Shown here: one piece after another, positions 34,398 to 42,883 of the stretch
Position numbering within the stretch: the stretch's first letter is position 1
Layout of the letters: every line of letters begins with the position of its first letter
Assembly (NCBI GenBank): GCA_963784425.1
Contig: CAWARM010000015.1
Coordinates: 62,001-126,000, forward strand
Direction: 5' to 3'
DNA length: 64,000 bases
Source of the DNA: SHZL01 sp963784425
GTDB taxonomy: Bacteria; Pseudomonadota; Gammaproteobacteria; Xanthomonadales; SZUA-36
Program-made: the position numbers and the translations under genes
Notes under the pieces: model-generated
Seen by the model: the letters and a program-made list of their open reading frames with translations, nothing else
Told to the model about the DNA's origin: nothing
Database searches by the model: none

Positions 34398-35582
34398 TTG
34401 ACAGTGCGTCATGCGCACATCCCTTCTGCCGGGTACCTGCCTGAGGGCCTTTCGCTGCGCCTCACCCAAGCGGTGTTTGCCGGGCATGGACCTTCGTCTG
34501 AGGACCTGCAGGACCTGGTGACAAACCTGGCCCGGGAAAAGATTGACGAGGCAGTGTATCCGCTGCTGCCCCTCATAGCTGGCCGGGCGGGGGTGTTGGG
34601 TCCCGACCACCCCATCACGGGGAAGCTGAAGGGTATCCAGCGCCTGACCTGGTACAAGAACCAACTGGTGCTCGGACGCTTTTACCGTGTACATGATCGC
34701 TTCATGCAAGCCGGCATCCGAACGCTGCTGCTCGGGGACATCGCTGCCGCGCTGACGCTGTACGAGGACCATTCTGTCCGGCCCATCCATGAGCTGACCG
34801 TGCTGGTGGATGCAAGCAATGCGCCGGCGGCCATGGAGCTGCTGCCCCTGGAGGGGTGGAAACCCAAGCAGGGCCTGTTGCCGGCCGATCGGAATGTGCT
34901 GCCCGGGCAGAGATTCGTCAGCGAAGAGGCGGAATGTGAATTCGAGCTGCGCTGGCACGTGTTGCCGGCTTGCGGCCATCCCGCTGCCGACCAGGTTTTC
35001 TGGAGCCGGGCGCTACCGATGGATTTTGAGAGCGGCTCGAGCCTTGCGCTCGAACCCGCCGACCAGCTGCTGTATTTGTCCGTCCAGGTTTTTGGCTCAG
35101 ATCCACCTCACTCGAGTCTCTGGATCGCCGATGCGCTGCAGGTTCTGCACACCGCTGGCAGCGAGTTCAACTGGGCGGGACTGCTCGAAGGGGCGGGCTC
35201 TCATCGCATCGTGTTGCCCCTCAGAATTCTGCTCGCATACCTGGTCGAACACTTCGCCGTCACAGTGCCAGCGGACACCATGCGCCAACTGCAGGACATG
35301 CCTGTGCGCTGGTGGGAACGCCTGGAGGCCTGGTACGGGCGTAAAAGAGCCAATGAGCGCTTGCTGGGCATCTTGCCACTGCTGTGGTTTGATTTCCGTC
35401 GGGGCAGTGGCGCTCATGGTACGCATGGCGCAGGAACCGGGTTCGGCCAGTATCTTGCTCGTTATTGGCAGGTGAGCAGCCGGCGGGAACTGCTGACGGT
35501 AGTGCTGCGACTGTCCGCGCGTCGCCTGCGGGCGAAGATCACCGGGGTTGCCCGCAGCAGCCGGGTTGGCGGCGTAGCATGA
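34398..35582 (+). CDS. Nucleotidyltransferase family protein (NTP_transf_5-like)
   Basis: 394 residues resembling the uncharacterised nucleotidyltransferase group often found near PqqD and HPr-kinase-related genes. KLKGIQRLTWYKNQL and RLLLGD-like TLLLGDIAAALTLY, followed by RPIHELTVLVD, align with the family's nucleotide site, where the usual DxD reads HELTV, so the metal-binding aspartates are weak. The start is uncertain (TTG at 34398 or GTG at 34404). Its 3' end overlaps the next ATG by 4 bp. Confidence 0.6.
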   Translation: MTVRHAHIPSAGYLPEGLSLRLTQAVFAGHGPSSEDLQDLVTNLAREKIDEAVYPLLPLIAGRAGVLGPDHPITGKLKGIQRLTWYKNQLVLGRFYRVHDRFMQAGIRTLLLGDIAAALTLYEDHSVRPIHELTVLVDASNAPAAMELLPLEGWKPKQGLLPADRNVLPGQRFVSEEAECEFELRWHVLPACGHPAADQVFWSRALPMDFESGSSLALEPADQLLYLSVQVFGSDPPHSSLWIADALQVLHTAGSEFNWAGLLEGAGSHRIVLPLRILLAYLVEHFAVTVPADTMRQLQDMPVRWWERLEAWYGRKRANERLLGILPLLWFDFRRGSGAHGTHGAGTGFGQYLARYWQVSSRRELLTVVLRLSARRLRAKITGVARSSRVGGVA

Positions 35583-37021
35583 CCTTCAAAAGCTTGCTCA
35601 GAATGGCCGTGCTCAAGACCAATGCCCATTGGCCCTTCAGGCTGTTGAACCCCTTGCCATACTCCTGGGCCATCCGCCAGTTCGTGAGGACCTGCCAGCA
35701 TTTCCCCGAGATCCGCAGCGTTTATCTTCGCCATGCCCTGGTACAGGGCCAGTGGACGCCGGGCCTCAGCGACATCGACCTCACCGTCATTATCGACTGG
35801 CGAGTTGCCAGGGCAGAGGAATTTGCATTTCTGGCCGCTTTCTGGAAACGCATTGGGCGGCTGCAGCGAGTCTTCCCCATGCTCGGAGAAATCCAGATTT
35901 TGAGCGAAGCGCATCTCGATTCCTGGACCAGGTTCGGTTTCGAGGGAAGGGGAGCGGGGAACTGGGAACTCCTTCACGGCGAGGAGACCGTCTCGAAGAC
36001 CCCGCGCCCCGCAGCCACAGACTTCGCGCAGGATGCATTTGACCTTGCCTTCTGGTTCTATTTGCACAACGTCTCACAGGTGTTCAATTCGCATACCGGG
36101 CCACGCTACCTCTCGCTGCAGGACCTGTTGCGACTGAAGCGCAAAATCAGCCGGTGCCTGGCGGCCATCGCCGGAAGCGACGCAGTGGTTGGACCCTCTG
36201 CCCCGCAAGTTCGCAGCGATGCGACGCACATTCTTGTGACAATTCTGGCGATGCTGGAGCAGGGACTGCCTGCCGCTGGTCTCGCGCCAGGTTCCGCACA
36301 GGCTCCAGATGCGCGCCAGCAGTGGCTCCTGCGCCGGGCGGGCGGACATGCCGGAACGACCGGCAAATCACCCATGGCTGAGGAGTTGGCCAACTGCAGC
36401 CAGGTCATTCGCTCTGTCTACCTCGACACGCAGCAACAACCCTACGTTATCGTGCGCGATACTTTCTGGTTGGCAGCCAGCCGCCCGTGCATCGAACAGG
36501 TCAAACGCTATTTCTCCACTCGGAACCTGCCGCCCGTGTTCCTGACGGGCAACCTGTTCGCTTACATGCTGCGCGTCTTCGCTCCCCACAGCCATGCGGA
36601 CTTCATCAAGCGCGCGACCCTGGCTTTTGGAGAGCCTTGCATGAATGAAATTGGCCCGCCAGCCGAGGAAGACTGGCAGCGCGACCTGATCAGGCAGATC
36701 CCGTTGCTGCTCATGTTCCCTCACAGCCAGGGTTTCATGAGTCCTGGCTGGCTGGAGACTTGTTCACCCGGGATCTTCGAGGTCAGACTTTACCAGGCCC
36801 TTGCGCTCAAGCTTTACCTTGACCACGGCATCGTCAAACCCGGAATTGCGGGCACGATTCCGGAATACGATGCCAGGTATCCCGCGCAGGCAGAGGAAAT
36901 CCGCAAACTGCGGGCTGGCCTGAAGGAAGCGAAAACTCACGCCTCAAGCTTTGAGTGGTTTGACTTCCTCAAGGGTCTTGCGGATGACATCCATGCGGCG
37001 CTGTCCCGAAATGAGAATTGA
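35579..37021 (+). CDS. Nucleotidyltransferase-fold protein
   Basis: 480 residues. Near residue 60 it has QGQWTPGLSDIDLTVIID, matching the GxSDxDL signature of the MNT/antibiotic nucleotidyltransferase fold. The rest is a long helical region with no recognised domain (FLTGNLFAYMLRVFAPHSHA, then LRAGLKEAKTHASSFEW). It could adenylylate or otherwise modify a sugar or protein, but no substrate can be inferred. ATG overlaps the stop of the preceding nucleotidyltransferase gene, so the two are probably made together. Confidence 0.6.
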   Translation: MTFKSLLRMAVLKTNAHWPFRLLNPLPYSWAIRQFVRTCQHFPEIRSVYLRHALVQGQWTPGLSDIDLTVIIDWRVARAEEFAFLAAFWKRIGRLQRVFPMLGEIQILSEAHLDSWTRFGFEGRGAGNWELLHGEETVSKTPRPAATDFAQDAFDLAFWFYLHNVSQVFNSHTGPRYLSLQDLLRLKRKISRCLAAIAGSDAVVGPSAPQVRSDATHILVTILAMLEQGLPAAGLAPGSAQAPDARQQWLLRRAGGHAGTTGKSPMAEELANCSQVIRSVYLDTQQQPYVIVRDTFWLAASRPCIEQVKRYFSTRNLPPVFLTGNLFAYMLRVFAPHSHADFIKRATLAFGEPCMNEIGPPAEEDWQRDLIRQIPLLLMFPHSQGFMSPGWLETCSPGIFEVRLYQALALKLYLDHGIVKPGIAGTIPEYDARYPAQAEEIRKLRAGLKEAKTHASSFEWFDFLKGLADDIHAALSRNEN

Positions 37022-37769
37022 AAATCCCATGGTCAGCGTCATCGTGCCGGTATTCAACGGCGAAGACTTCCTGGCCGAGGCGCTGGACAGCATTTTTCGC
37101 CAGCATGGCGTGGACATCGAGGTCATCGTGGTCGACGACGGCTCTAACGACCGCAGTGCAAATATTGCCAGGGCCTCCGTCAAGCCAGTGCTTTATCACT
37201 TCCAGGAAAATGCCGGGCCGTCCGCGGCGCGCAACGCGGGACTGAAGCGGGCGCGCGGGGAGTTCATTGCCTTCCTGGATGCGGACGATCAATGGCCTGC
37301 AAATAAACTGCAACAGGCGCTCAAGGTGTTGCAGGAAGAGCCGGCAGTCCAGGTGGTGATCGGACGCAGCCAGTTTCTAAAACTGCGAACGGGCGGCACT
37401 TCAGGCAACACGTTCGAAGAAGTATTGACCCCGCGCATTTATCTGCAACTGGGCAGTGCGGTGTTCCGCCGTTCCGCATTTGAACGGGTCGGTCCATTCA
37501 ATCCCGAATTTCGCTTTAGCGAAGACATCGATTGGTTCATGCGTGCCCGCGAACAGGGCGTCCTGATGAAAACTCTCGACAGCATCAGCCTGCTGCATCG
37601 CCTGCATGGGAACAACATGACCGGCGCCACCCGCCGCGAGGAACTTCAGCTCGCGGAGGTGTTGAAAAAGTCTCTCGACCGGCGCCGCAAGGCTGCAAGC
37701 GGCGAGGTCTCGCCCTTCGATCCACTCGAGCCCCTGCCCATTGCGGAACAGCAGGGCAAGGAAAAATGA
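37011..37769 (+). CDS. Glycosyltransferase family 2 protein
   Basis: 252 residues with the GT-A core: VSVIVPVFNGEDFLAEALDS, VIVVDDGSNDRS, AGPSAARNAGLKRARGEFIA and the metal motif LDADD. FRFSEDIDWFMRAREQG carries the likely base. The end KKSLDRRRKAASGE parallels the tail of the GT at 28423, so they are probably duplicates that diverged. It overlaps the previous gene by 11 bp and is the last gene of the plus-strand operon. Confidence 0.9.
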   Translation: MRIENPMVSVIVPVFNGEDFLAEALDSIFRQHGVDIEVIVVDDGSNDRSANIARASVKPVLYHFQENAGPSAARNAGLKRARGEFIAFLDADDQWPANKLQQALKVLQEEPAVQVVIGRSQFLKLRTGGTSGNTFEEVLTPRIYLQLGSAVFRRSAFERVGPFNPEFRFSEDIDWFMRAREQGVLMKTLDSISLLHRLHGNNMTGATRREELQLAEVLKKSLDRRRKAASGEVSPFDPLEPLPIAEQQGKEK

Positions 37770-37841
37770 TGACCCGGGAATTCAGTGATGATGCCTGGCC
37801 CGGATCATCGCTACGATGGCCAAGCAGCTTGACGGGTCACA

Positions 37842-38924
37842 TTAACTCTTTTTCCGCCTGCGCATTTCCCTGACGACGCCGTCCATCTCCTCGACCCTTC
37901 GGGGATACATGATCGAGCCGAAGGTCTGCAACAGATTTCGCGAAGTCCCGCAGGCTGAAAAGAAAGGCAGATACGCCTGCCTCAACTCCTCGCTCTCCGT
38001 ATTTTCGAGGAGGATCATATGCACATAATACGAAAACGCCGCTGCTTCCAATATCTCCCGGTCGAGCTGGCGGAGAGTTTCGTAGGAGCGCAGATTCTCG
38101 ATCATCCGGTCGCGGAATTCCTCGGTAAGGTAGAGATGACCTGCGCCGACATGGGCGATTCTGTATTTCGGCCACCCGAATAAACTTCGTCCGGGTGTTC
38201 GCCTGAAGGTTAGCCCGTCATAAATCGCCATTGCCCAGATAAGCTGGAAATCGTCAAAATAATCGAGAGACTCATGCGGAAAATTGCCGTAACCGAGCTT
38301 GAGCGTTGCCAGGTGCTCCTCCAAGTGGGGCGGAATGCTCCAGCACCTCTTGAAGCTTATTCGATATTTATCCCTGATGCGTTTGATGACCTGGAGGTTG
38401 AAGAATAGCCAATAGGTTCTCGGAAAGGTCAGCTGGGCGGCCTTGTTCGAGGTAACGAAGGGGGTTATCGCGAACTCCCCTCCATGGAAGCGGAGCCGCC
38501 TGAAGAAATTGGGATTGAGTACGAAGCAATCCTGATCGAGGATTCCAAAATTTGAATCGTTGTTCTCGACGAGTAAATCGAGAATTCTCGCATACATGAT
38601 GCTGTCGTTGGTCTCGACAGCGAATTGAGGGATGTGGCGATACCTCGCTTCGATGAAATCCTGCTCCCACTTGTTGAGGCCATTCAATATCAGGAACAAA
38701 TTCAAATCGCGAGGAAGGAATGTAAGGCAGCATTCCAGGAGATCAAGTGTTTTCGGCACGACCGTTATATAGAAATGATTCTTCAGCTTGCCGCTGTTTT
38801 GCTCCTGGAACGCTCTGAATCGCTCCTGGTTCAAACGCATGATGGCGTATTCCGGCGCTTCACCTGCGTCGAAACAGCCCAGTCTCCAGGCATCGTCTTC
38901 GTGCCTCATATTGGTCTTGGTCAC
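37842..38924 (-). CDS. Putative glycosyltransferase-like protein
   Basis: 360 residues on the opposite strand from the rest of island A and with visibly lower G+C. The central part has YITVVPKTLDLLECCL, LNLFLILNGLNKWEQD and NFGILDQDCFVLNP, in which DQDC resembles a DxD nucleotide-sugar motif. The C-terminal half is hydrophobic and aromatic (TYWLFFNLQVIKRIRDKYRI). No named family was recognised. The different strand and composition suggest it joined the island separately. Confidence 0.5.
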   Translation of the reverse strand: MTKTNMRHEDDAWRLGCFDAGEAPEYAIMRLNQERFRAFQEQNSGKLKNHFYITVVPKTLDLLECCLTFLPRDLNLFLILNGLNKWEQDFIEARYRHIPQFAVETNDSIMYARILDLLVENNDSNFGILDQDCFVLNPNFFRRLRFHGGEFAITPFVTSNKAAQLTFPRTYWLFFNLQVIKRIRDKYRISFKRCWSIPPHLEEHLATLKLGYGNFPHESLDYFDDFQLIWAMAIYDGLTFRRTPGRSLFGWPKYRIAHVGAGHLYLTEEFRDRMIENLRSYETLRQLDREILEAAAFSYYVHMILLENTESEELRQAYLPFFSACGTSRNLLQTFGSIMYPRRVEEMDGVVREMRRRKKS

Positions 38925-39258
38925 CGGGCGAGAGGGAGGGGCACGGCATGTCGACCGCGAGGGCTTCGGAGTCCAGCCGAGGCCGTGGTCTCATCCGCTA
39001 AATCGACCCTCGCGTTTTTCCCGACCACGGCCACAGCGCCGGCGCGAATGGCGAGCATAAGCAGCATAAAGACTCTTTTCCATTTGGAATTGGGCCAACC
39101 CAGCATTTCGTTTGTCCAGCTTGCTGATTCCACGTTGCCTGCGCCCGGAGAGGATGTAATAACGGTGAAGGCGGTTATGATAGTGGAATGAAGCCATCAG
39201 GGCGATAAACACGGCCGGCGGCGGTATAAGAGCAACAATAAATTACGGAGAACGCGGC
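38925..39258. other. Right junction of island A
   Basis: This gap between divergent genes contains the second copy of the 60-bp repeat. On the minus strand an open frame (38921-39133) begins with the same MESASWTNEMLGW as the DedA/LssY protein and then departs into an unrelated sequence, so it is a 5' fragment of that gene joined to other DNA. The rest should hold the SDR promoter. Confidence 0.6.
39085..39144. repeat. 60-bp direct repeat, right copy (island A boundary)
   Basis: 57 of 60 bases match 27612-27671. The three differences include the start codon of the DedA/LssY frame (ATG becomes GTG on the minus strand), so this copy is not under selection as a start. Confidence 0.9.
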
Positions 39259-40122
39259 ATGAGCGCACAGGTCCCAGCCCCTTCCAGCAAGACCCCTTCC
39301 AACCAGACCCTGCTGGGCAGGACCCTGTTCATCACCGGCGCCTCGCGCGGCATAGGCAAAGCCATCGCCTTGCGCACCGCGCGCGCCGGTGCCAATATCG
39401 TGGTGGCAGCAAAAACCGAAAGCCGCCATCCCCGGCTGGAAGGCACCATCCACGAAACGGTGGCGGAAATCGAGGCTGCGGGTGGCCGCGGGCTGGCCAT
39501 CAGGATGGATGTGCGCGACGACGAATCGGTCGACAGCGCAGTGGCCCAGGCTGTGGATCATTTTGGCGGACTGGACATGCTGGTCAATAACGCCAGCGCC
39601 ATCCTGCTGCAAGGTACGCGGGAATTACCCATGAAGCGCTTCGACCTGATGTTTGATGTCAATGTGCGCGGCACCTATACCACCACCCGTGCCTGCATCC
39701 CGCACCTGCTCAAATCCGCCAATGCGCACGTGCTCAATCTTTCTCCGCCGTTAAACCTGAAGCCTTCCTGGTTCAAGGACCATGTCGCTTACACCATGTC
39801 AAAGTACGGCATGAGCATGTGCGTGCTGGGCATGGCCGAGGAGTTTCGCCAGCACGGCGTGGCCTTCAACGCCTTGTGGCCGCGCACGGTCATTGCGACT
39901 GCCGCGATCAGGTTGCTGGAGGGGTCGGTGGTTGCGGAAAATTGCCGCACCCCGGACATCATGGCCGATGCGGCCTATGAGATCCTCATCCGCGACAGCC
40001 GCCAGTGCACGGGCAATTTCTTCCTGGATGAAAACGTCCTGCGGACCAGCGGCATGACGAATTTCGACCATTACCAGGTCAGCCCCGGTCAGCCCCTGAT
40101 GAAGGATTTGTTTCTGGACTGA
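39259..40122 (+). CDS. SDR family oxidoreductase
   Basis: 287-residue short-chain dehydrogenase, similar in layout to the HSDL2 group. NAD(P) binding is TGASRGIGKAIALRTARAG, then NNASAI; catalysis uses the serine region LNLSPPLNLK and the Y-x3-K of AYTMSKYGMSM. The C-terminal tail NFDHYQVSPGQPLMKDLFLD is found again at 45061 as a detached copy. GGAGAACGCGGC precedes the ATG. The substrate is unknown. Confidence 0.93.
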   Translation: MSAQVPAPSSKTPSNQTLLGRTLFITGASRGIGKAIALRTARAGANIVVAAKTESRHPRLEGTIHETVAEIEAAGGRGLAIRMDVRDDESVDSAVAQAVDHFGGLDMLVNNASAILLQGTRELPMKRFDLMFDVNVRGTYTTTRACIPHLLKSANAHVLNLSPPLNLKPSWFKDHVAYTMSKYGMSMCVLGMAEEFRQHGVAFNALWPRTVIATAAIRLLEGSVVAENCRTPDIMADAAYEILIRDSRQCTGNFFLDENVLRTSGMTNFDHYQVSPGQPLMKDLFLD

Positions 40123-40696
40123 TCATTGCTCGGCAAAGCGTCCGCTCCTGCTCACGCCCCTTGCCTACATCCATGTAGGCAACCGCTCCCTGCGTTGCCC
40201 TCGACAATTGCTCCTGCATTGTTCTACCTTCGCCCATCCCTGGGCTCGTACCTCCTGCATCAACCTCCATGGATGGAGGAAATGCAGAAGGGTTGTCAGG
40301 AACAACCCTTGCCCTGCAGTCGTGCCGCGCTTATCACGTGTCCTGCTCCGCCTGCTGCCGCAGCAGACCGCTGGTCAGTTGCAAACGCAAACAAACAGAA
40401 TGACGGAGCGAAGCCGCGCCATGAAGCCGCGTGGGCCTGGATGAATTTGCTTCGGACATTCCCGCGGGAATTTTTCCTCGAAATCGCTTGAGGTAAATAC
40501 AGTAACTTGCGGCTCCGGGGTTTTTGGGGTCCGTGCAAAATGTCTTGACGATTAGCTGCGGTACTCGAGTGCTTGCTCTGGCCCAGTGGCACCCGACAGC
40601 GCTTGCGTGGCGTTGAAGTGTTGCAAGTGACGGCGCATGTTTGTCAGCTGACTCCAAACGTGAGACCGGGGAGAAAGGGCTCTGCCCCTTTTCGAA
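40123..40696. repeat. Hairpin-rich non-coding stretch at left edge of island B
   Basis: No gene seen. It holds a perfect 10-bp inverted repeat at 40161-40182 (TTGCCTACAT/ATGTAGGCAA), a second hairpin at 40255-40287 (CTGCAT...ACCTCCAT/ATGGAGG...ATGCAG), and the left copy of the 141-bp direct repeat at 40441-40581. A GGGCTCTGCCCC-type palindrome near 40678 is repeated at 45592. Confidence 0.75.
40441..40581. repeat. 141-bp direct repeat, left copy (island B boundary)
   Basis: Matches 45355-45495 in the same orientation with 134 of 141 bases identical by hand alignment. It begins ATGAATTT and ends GAGTGCTTGC(T/C)CTGG. Together with the duplicated SDR tail it brackets the low-G+C genes of island B. 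Confidence 0.92.
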
Positions 40697-42487
40697 TCAG
40701 TTATTCCATTTATGCGGCAGCGATCCTCCAAATTCCTTATAACGCGGATGTGAGTTTAAAACGATAAGGTTTTCTCGGGTTCTGGTCATTGCCGTGTAAA
40801 CGACTCTGTCTAACTGCTCCACACCGGAATTGTTTCCCTGGGGAATAAACAAAATCACGTTCAGACATTCCCAGCCTTTAAAGCTATGAATAGTGCACAT
40901 CTTCAATCGGCCATCACCATTCCAAAACGCCTTCTTATGGGCCTTGTTGGAATCATGGTCCTGGACCTCAAACACGTGGTTGACTCCGACTTTCTTGTCC
41001 CGGAAGAATTCGACGCACTTCATGCCGATTCCGTGATTCGGCAGCAGAATGACAATATCTGATGCACTGAAAAGTTTCGCCTTCAGGTGCTCAAACGCTT
41101 TCCAAGCGATTGACAAGAGCTGGTTTTCTGCAATCTCGATCCACACGGTGTGGGGATCAAAGCGATGGTGGAAGAAATCGGCTTGCGCGTTCTCGATCAC
41201 ACCGTCCATCTGGACTTCCTGACTGAGTCCGAAAGTTCGGCTGAATTCGTTTACTTGTGTTGCAACAATTTTCGGGAGTCTGAAGACAGTTTTTAGTTCG
41301 CGCCATTGACCACGGAATAAAACGTTCTTCATCTGTCCATCTATCCACGACATCTCGCGGTTGTAGATGTTCTGTCTTTTGTCGCAAACCAGAAGCAATT
41401 CATTGTGGTCGGTCATGAAGTCCCTGAGAAGGTCATACCATTCCCAGTAATAATCCTGCCCCTCATCAATCATGACGGCATCCCACTTTTCATGGTTTTG
41501 CCCGTTGAGGGCCTTCCGAACGGCTTCGACAATGACTGAACGGAATAAATCTTCGCCTTCCCCTTCCGGCCACTTGAATCCCTGGTGATTGAGAGTGTCG
41601 TTACAGAAGCCATGAAAATGGTTAAACGTGATGGCCTTCCATTCGAATTCAAACGGTGCCCGTTGCATCATGTCGCGGATGTAATGCCAAAGAGTCATGT
41701 TGAAAGTCAGAATCAGGACTCGTTTGCCGAGAGAAGCAAGTTTCGCTGCGCGGTACGCGAGAACTTGAGTCTTCCCGCTGCCGGCGACACCTCGAAGGCG
41801 GAAATGACCTCTGAGTGGTTCGGCGTGATCCCGTTGCTTCGGCGAAAGTTTAAGTTGTACTGTTTGTTCAAGCGAATGAAAAGGCGGCCGAAGCCAGAAC
41901 AGAATCTCTGCATTCCATGTTTCAGGCCAGTAGCTACTCTTGCGGTTTACGTCGGGGACAACTAACGCAAGGTTTTGGCAAGTCAGGGCATCGTGCCCGA
42001 GAATAGGAAGCGCGGGAATATCGTGCTCGGAGAAGAACCGTTTTACTGTCGCAGTTGTTTCCTTGTGGAAATAGACCGCCGTTTTAATGAGACCAAATTT
42101 CCTTGGTTCGTGATCGATAGTCTCTCCGATCATTGGTACAAGTTGGCCTATGATTTTTTCTCGGTAGTGATTGACTTGATAGACGGGGTTTTTAACCGGA
42201 TACGTGCCACGACTATCGGATACGTTCAATTCCTTCTGGGTCTTGGGATCGGTCCATGAATATGCGGACAATCTCCAGTCCTTGACCTCGTAGATTGTTA
42301 TGCCGACTTTGGGATTAAAGACAATTACGTCCGGCCGCGTGCCGTTCAGATACGGCTGGACAAAAATCATCCACTCTGCAGGAAGATTTTGATCGAGGAA
42401 TCGCAACAAGACGCGCTCACCCTCCGTTAGAGGATTTGGTGTTTTGTCGATCTCATCCCACGTCGGGTATATTCGTGCATGATTCAT
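40697..42487 (-). CDS. NERD-domain superfamily 1 helicase
   Basis: 596 residues. The N-terminal 150 residues fit the NERD nuclease-related domain (RPDVIVFNPKVGITIYEVKDW, where D and E-x-K are the restriction-nuclease-type residues). The helicase core follows: Walker A GVAGSGKTQVLAYRA, Walker B MIDEGQDYYW, motif III-like LLLVCDKRQNIY, motif V TIHSFKGWECLNVI and motif VI YTAMTRTRENLIVL, as in UvrD/Rep enzymes. The start at 42487 is preferred; an upstream ATG at 42535 would overlap the antitoxin gene. Nuclease-helicases of this kind occur in anti-phage islands, and the flanking repeats and low G+C agree with recent transfer, but a defence role is inference. Confidence 0.85.
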   Translation of the reverse strand: MNHARIYPTWDEIDKTPNPLTEGERVLLRFLDQNLPAEWMIFVQPYLNGTRPDVIVFNPKVGITIYEVKDWRLSAYSWTDPKTQKELNVSDSRGTYPVKNPVYQVNHYREKIIGQLVPMIGETIDHEPRKFGLIKTAVYFHKETTATVKRFFSEHDIPALPILGHDALTCQNLALVVPDVNRKSSYWPETWNAEILFWLRPPFHSLEQTVQLKLSPKQRDHAEPLRGHFRLRGVAGSGKTQVLAYRAAKLASLGKRVLILTFNMTLWHYIRDMMQRAPFEFEWKAITFNHFHGFCNDTLNHQGFKWPEGEGEDLFRSVIVEAVRKALNGQNHEKWDAVMIDEGQDYYWEWYDLLRDFMTDHNELLLVCDKRQNIYNREMSWIDGQMKNVLFRGQWRELKTVFRLPKIVATQVNEFSRTFGLSQEVQMDGVIENAQADFFHHRFDPHTVWIEIAENQLLSIAWKAFEHLKAKLFSASDIVILLPNHGIGMKCVEFFRDKKVGVNHVFEVQDHDSNKAHKKAFWNGDGRLKMCTIHSFKGWECLNVILFIPQGNNSGVEQLDRVVYTAMTRTRENLIVLNSHPRYKEFGGSLPHKWNN

Positions 42488-42506
42488 TCTTCTGGCGAAC
42501 GCTTCG

Positions 42507-42776
42507 TTAATAGGCGCCGCTTGCGGCGTTACCATTGATCGGTTTATTAGCAGCTTCCGCCTTGAGACGTTCTACTAGCCAATCCTTGATGATTGATTGC
42601 CGCGTAACGCCCACTCGCGCCGCTTCTCGGTCCAAAGACTCGACAACCCAGGAAGGGAAGTTGACATTGATACACTTTTGTTCCTGATTGACTCGGCGGG
42701 CTGTGGAAAGATCAAGATCCTCCACGATATCTTTGTTGCCTTCGTCAAACTTTTTGTCAAAGTTCTTGGCCTTCAT
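42507..42776 (-). CDS. BrnA/CopG-family antitoxin-like protein
   Basis: 89 residues. FDKKFDEGNKDIVEDLDLS, QEQKCINVNFPSWVVESLDR and GVTRQSIIKDWLVERLK match the BrnA/ribbon-helix-helix antitoxin layout: a toxin-wrapping N terminus followed by an RHH DNA-binding domain. The partner toxin BrnT, normally just upstream in the operon, is absent: the 107 bp upstream hold no gene. It may be an orphan antitoxin, or may regulate the helicase gene 19 bp downstream. Confidence 0.75.
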   Translation of the reverse strand: MKAKNFDKKFDEGNKDIVEDLDLSTARRVNQEQKCINVNFPSWVVESLDREAARVGVTRQSIIKDWLVERLKAEAANKPINGNAASGAY

Positions 42777-42883
42777 ATAACTCTACCTCCGTCTTGCGGG
42801 ACTGCCTGACTGAAATCAGGCGAACTTTTTCAATTGACACCATGACTACTCACCCCGCTTGCCAGCTTTCAGACGAAAAGTCA

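Noticed and set aside
42507..42883. A complete brnT-brnA toxin-antitoxin pair
   Set aside because: The antitoxin is convincing, but the 107 bp upstream contain no BrnT-like frame.
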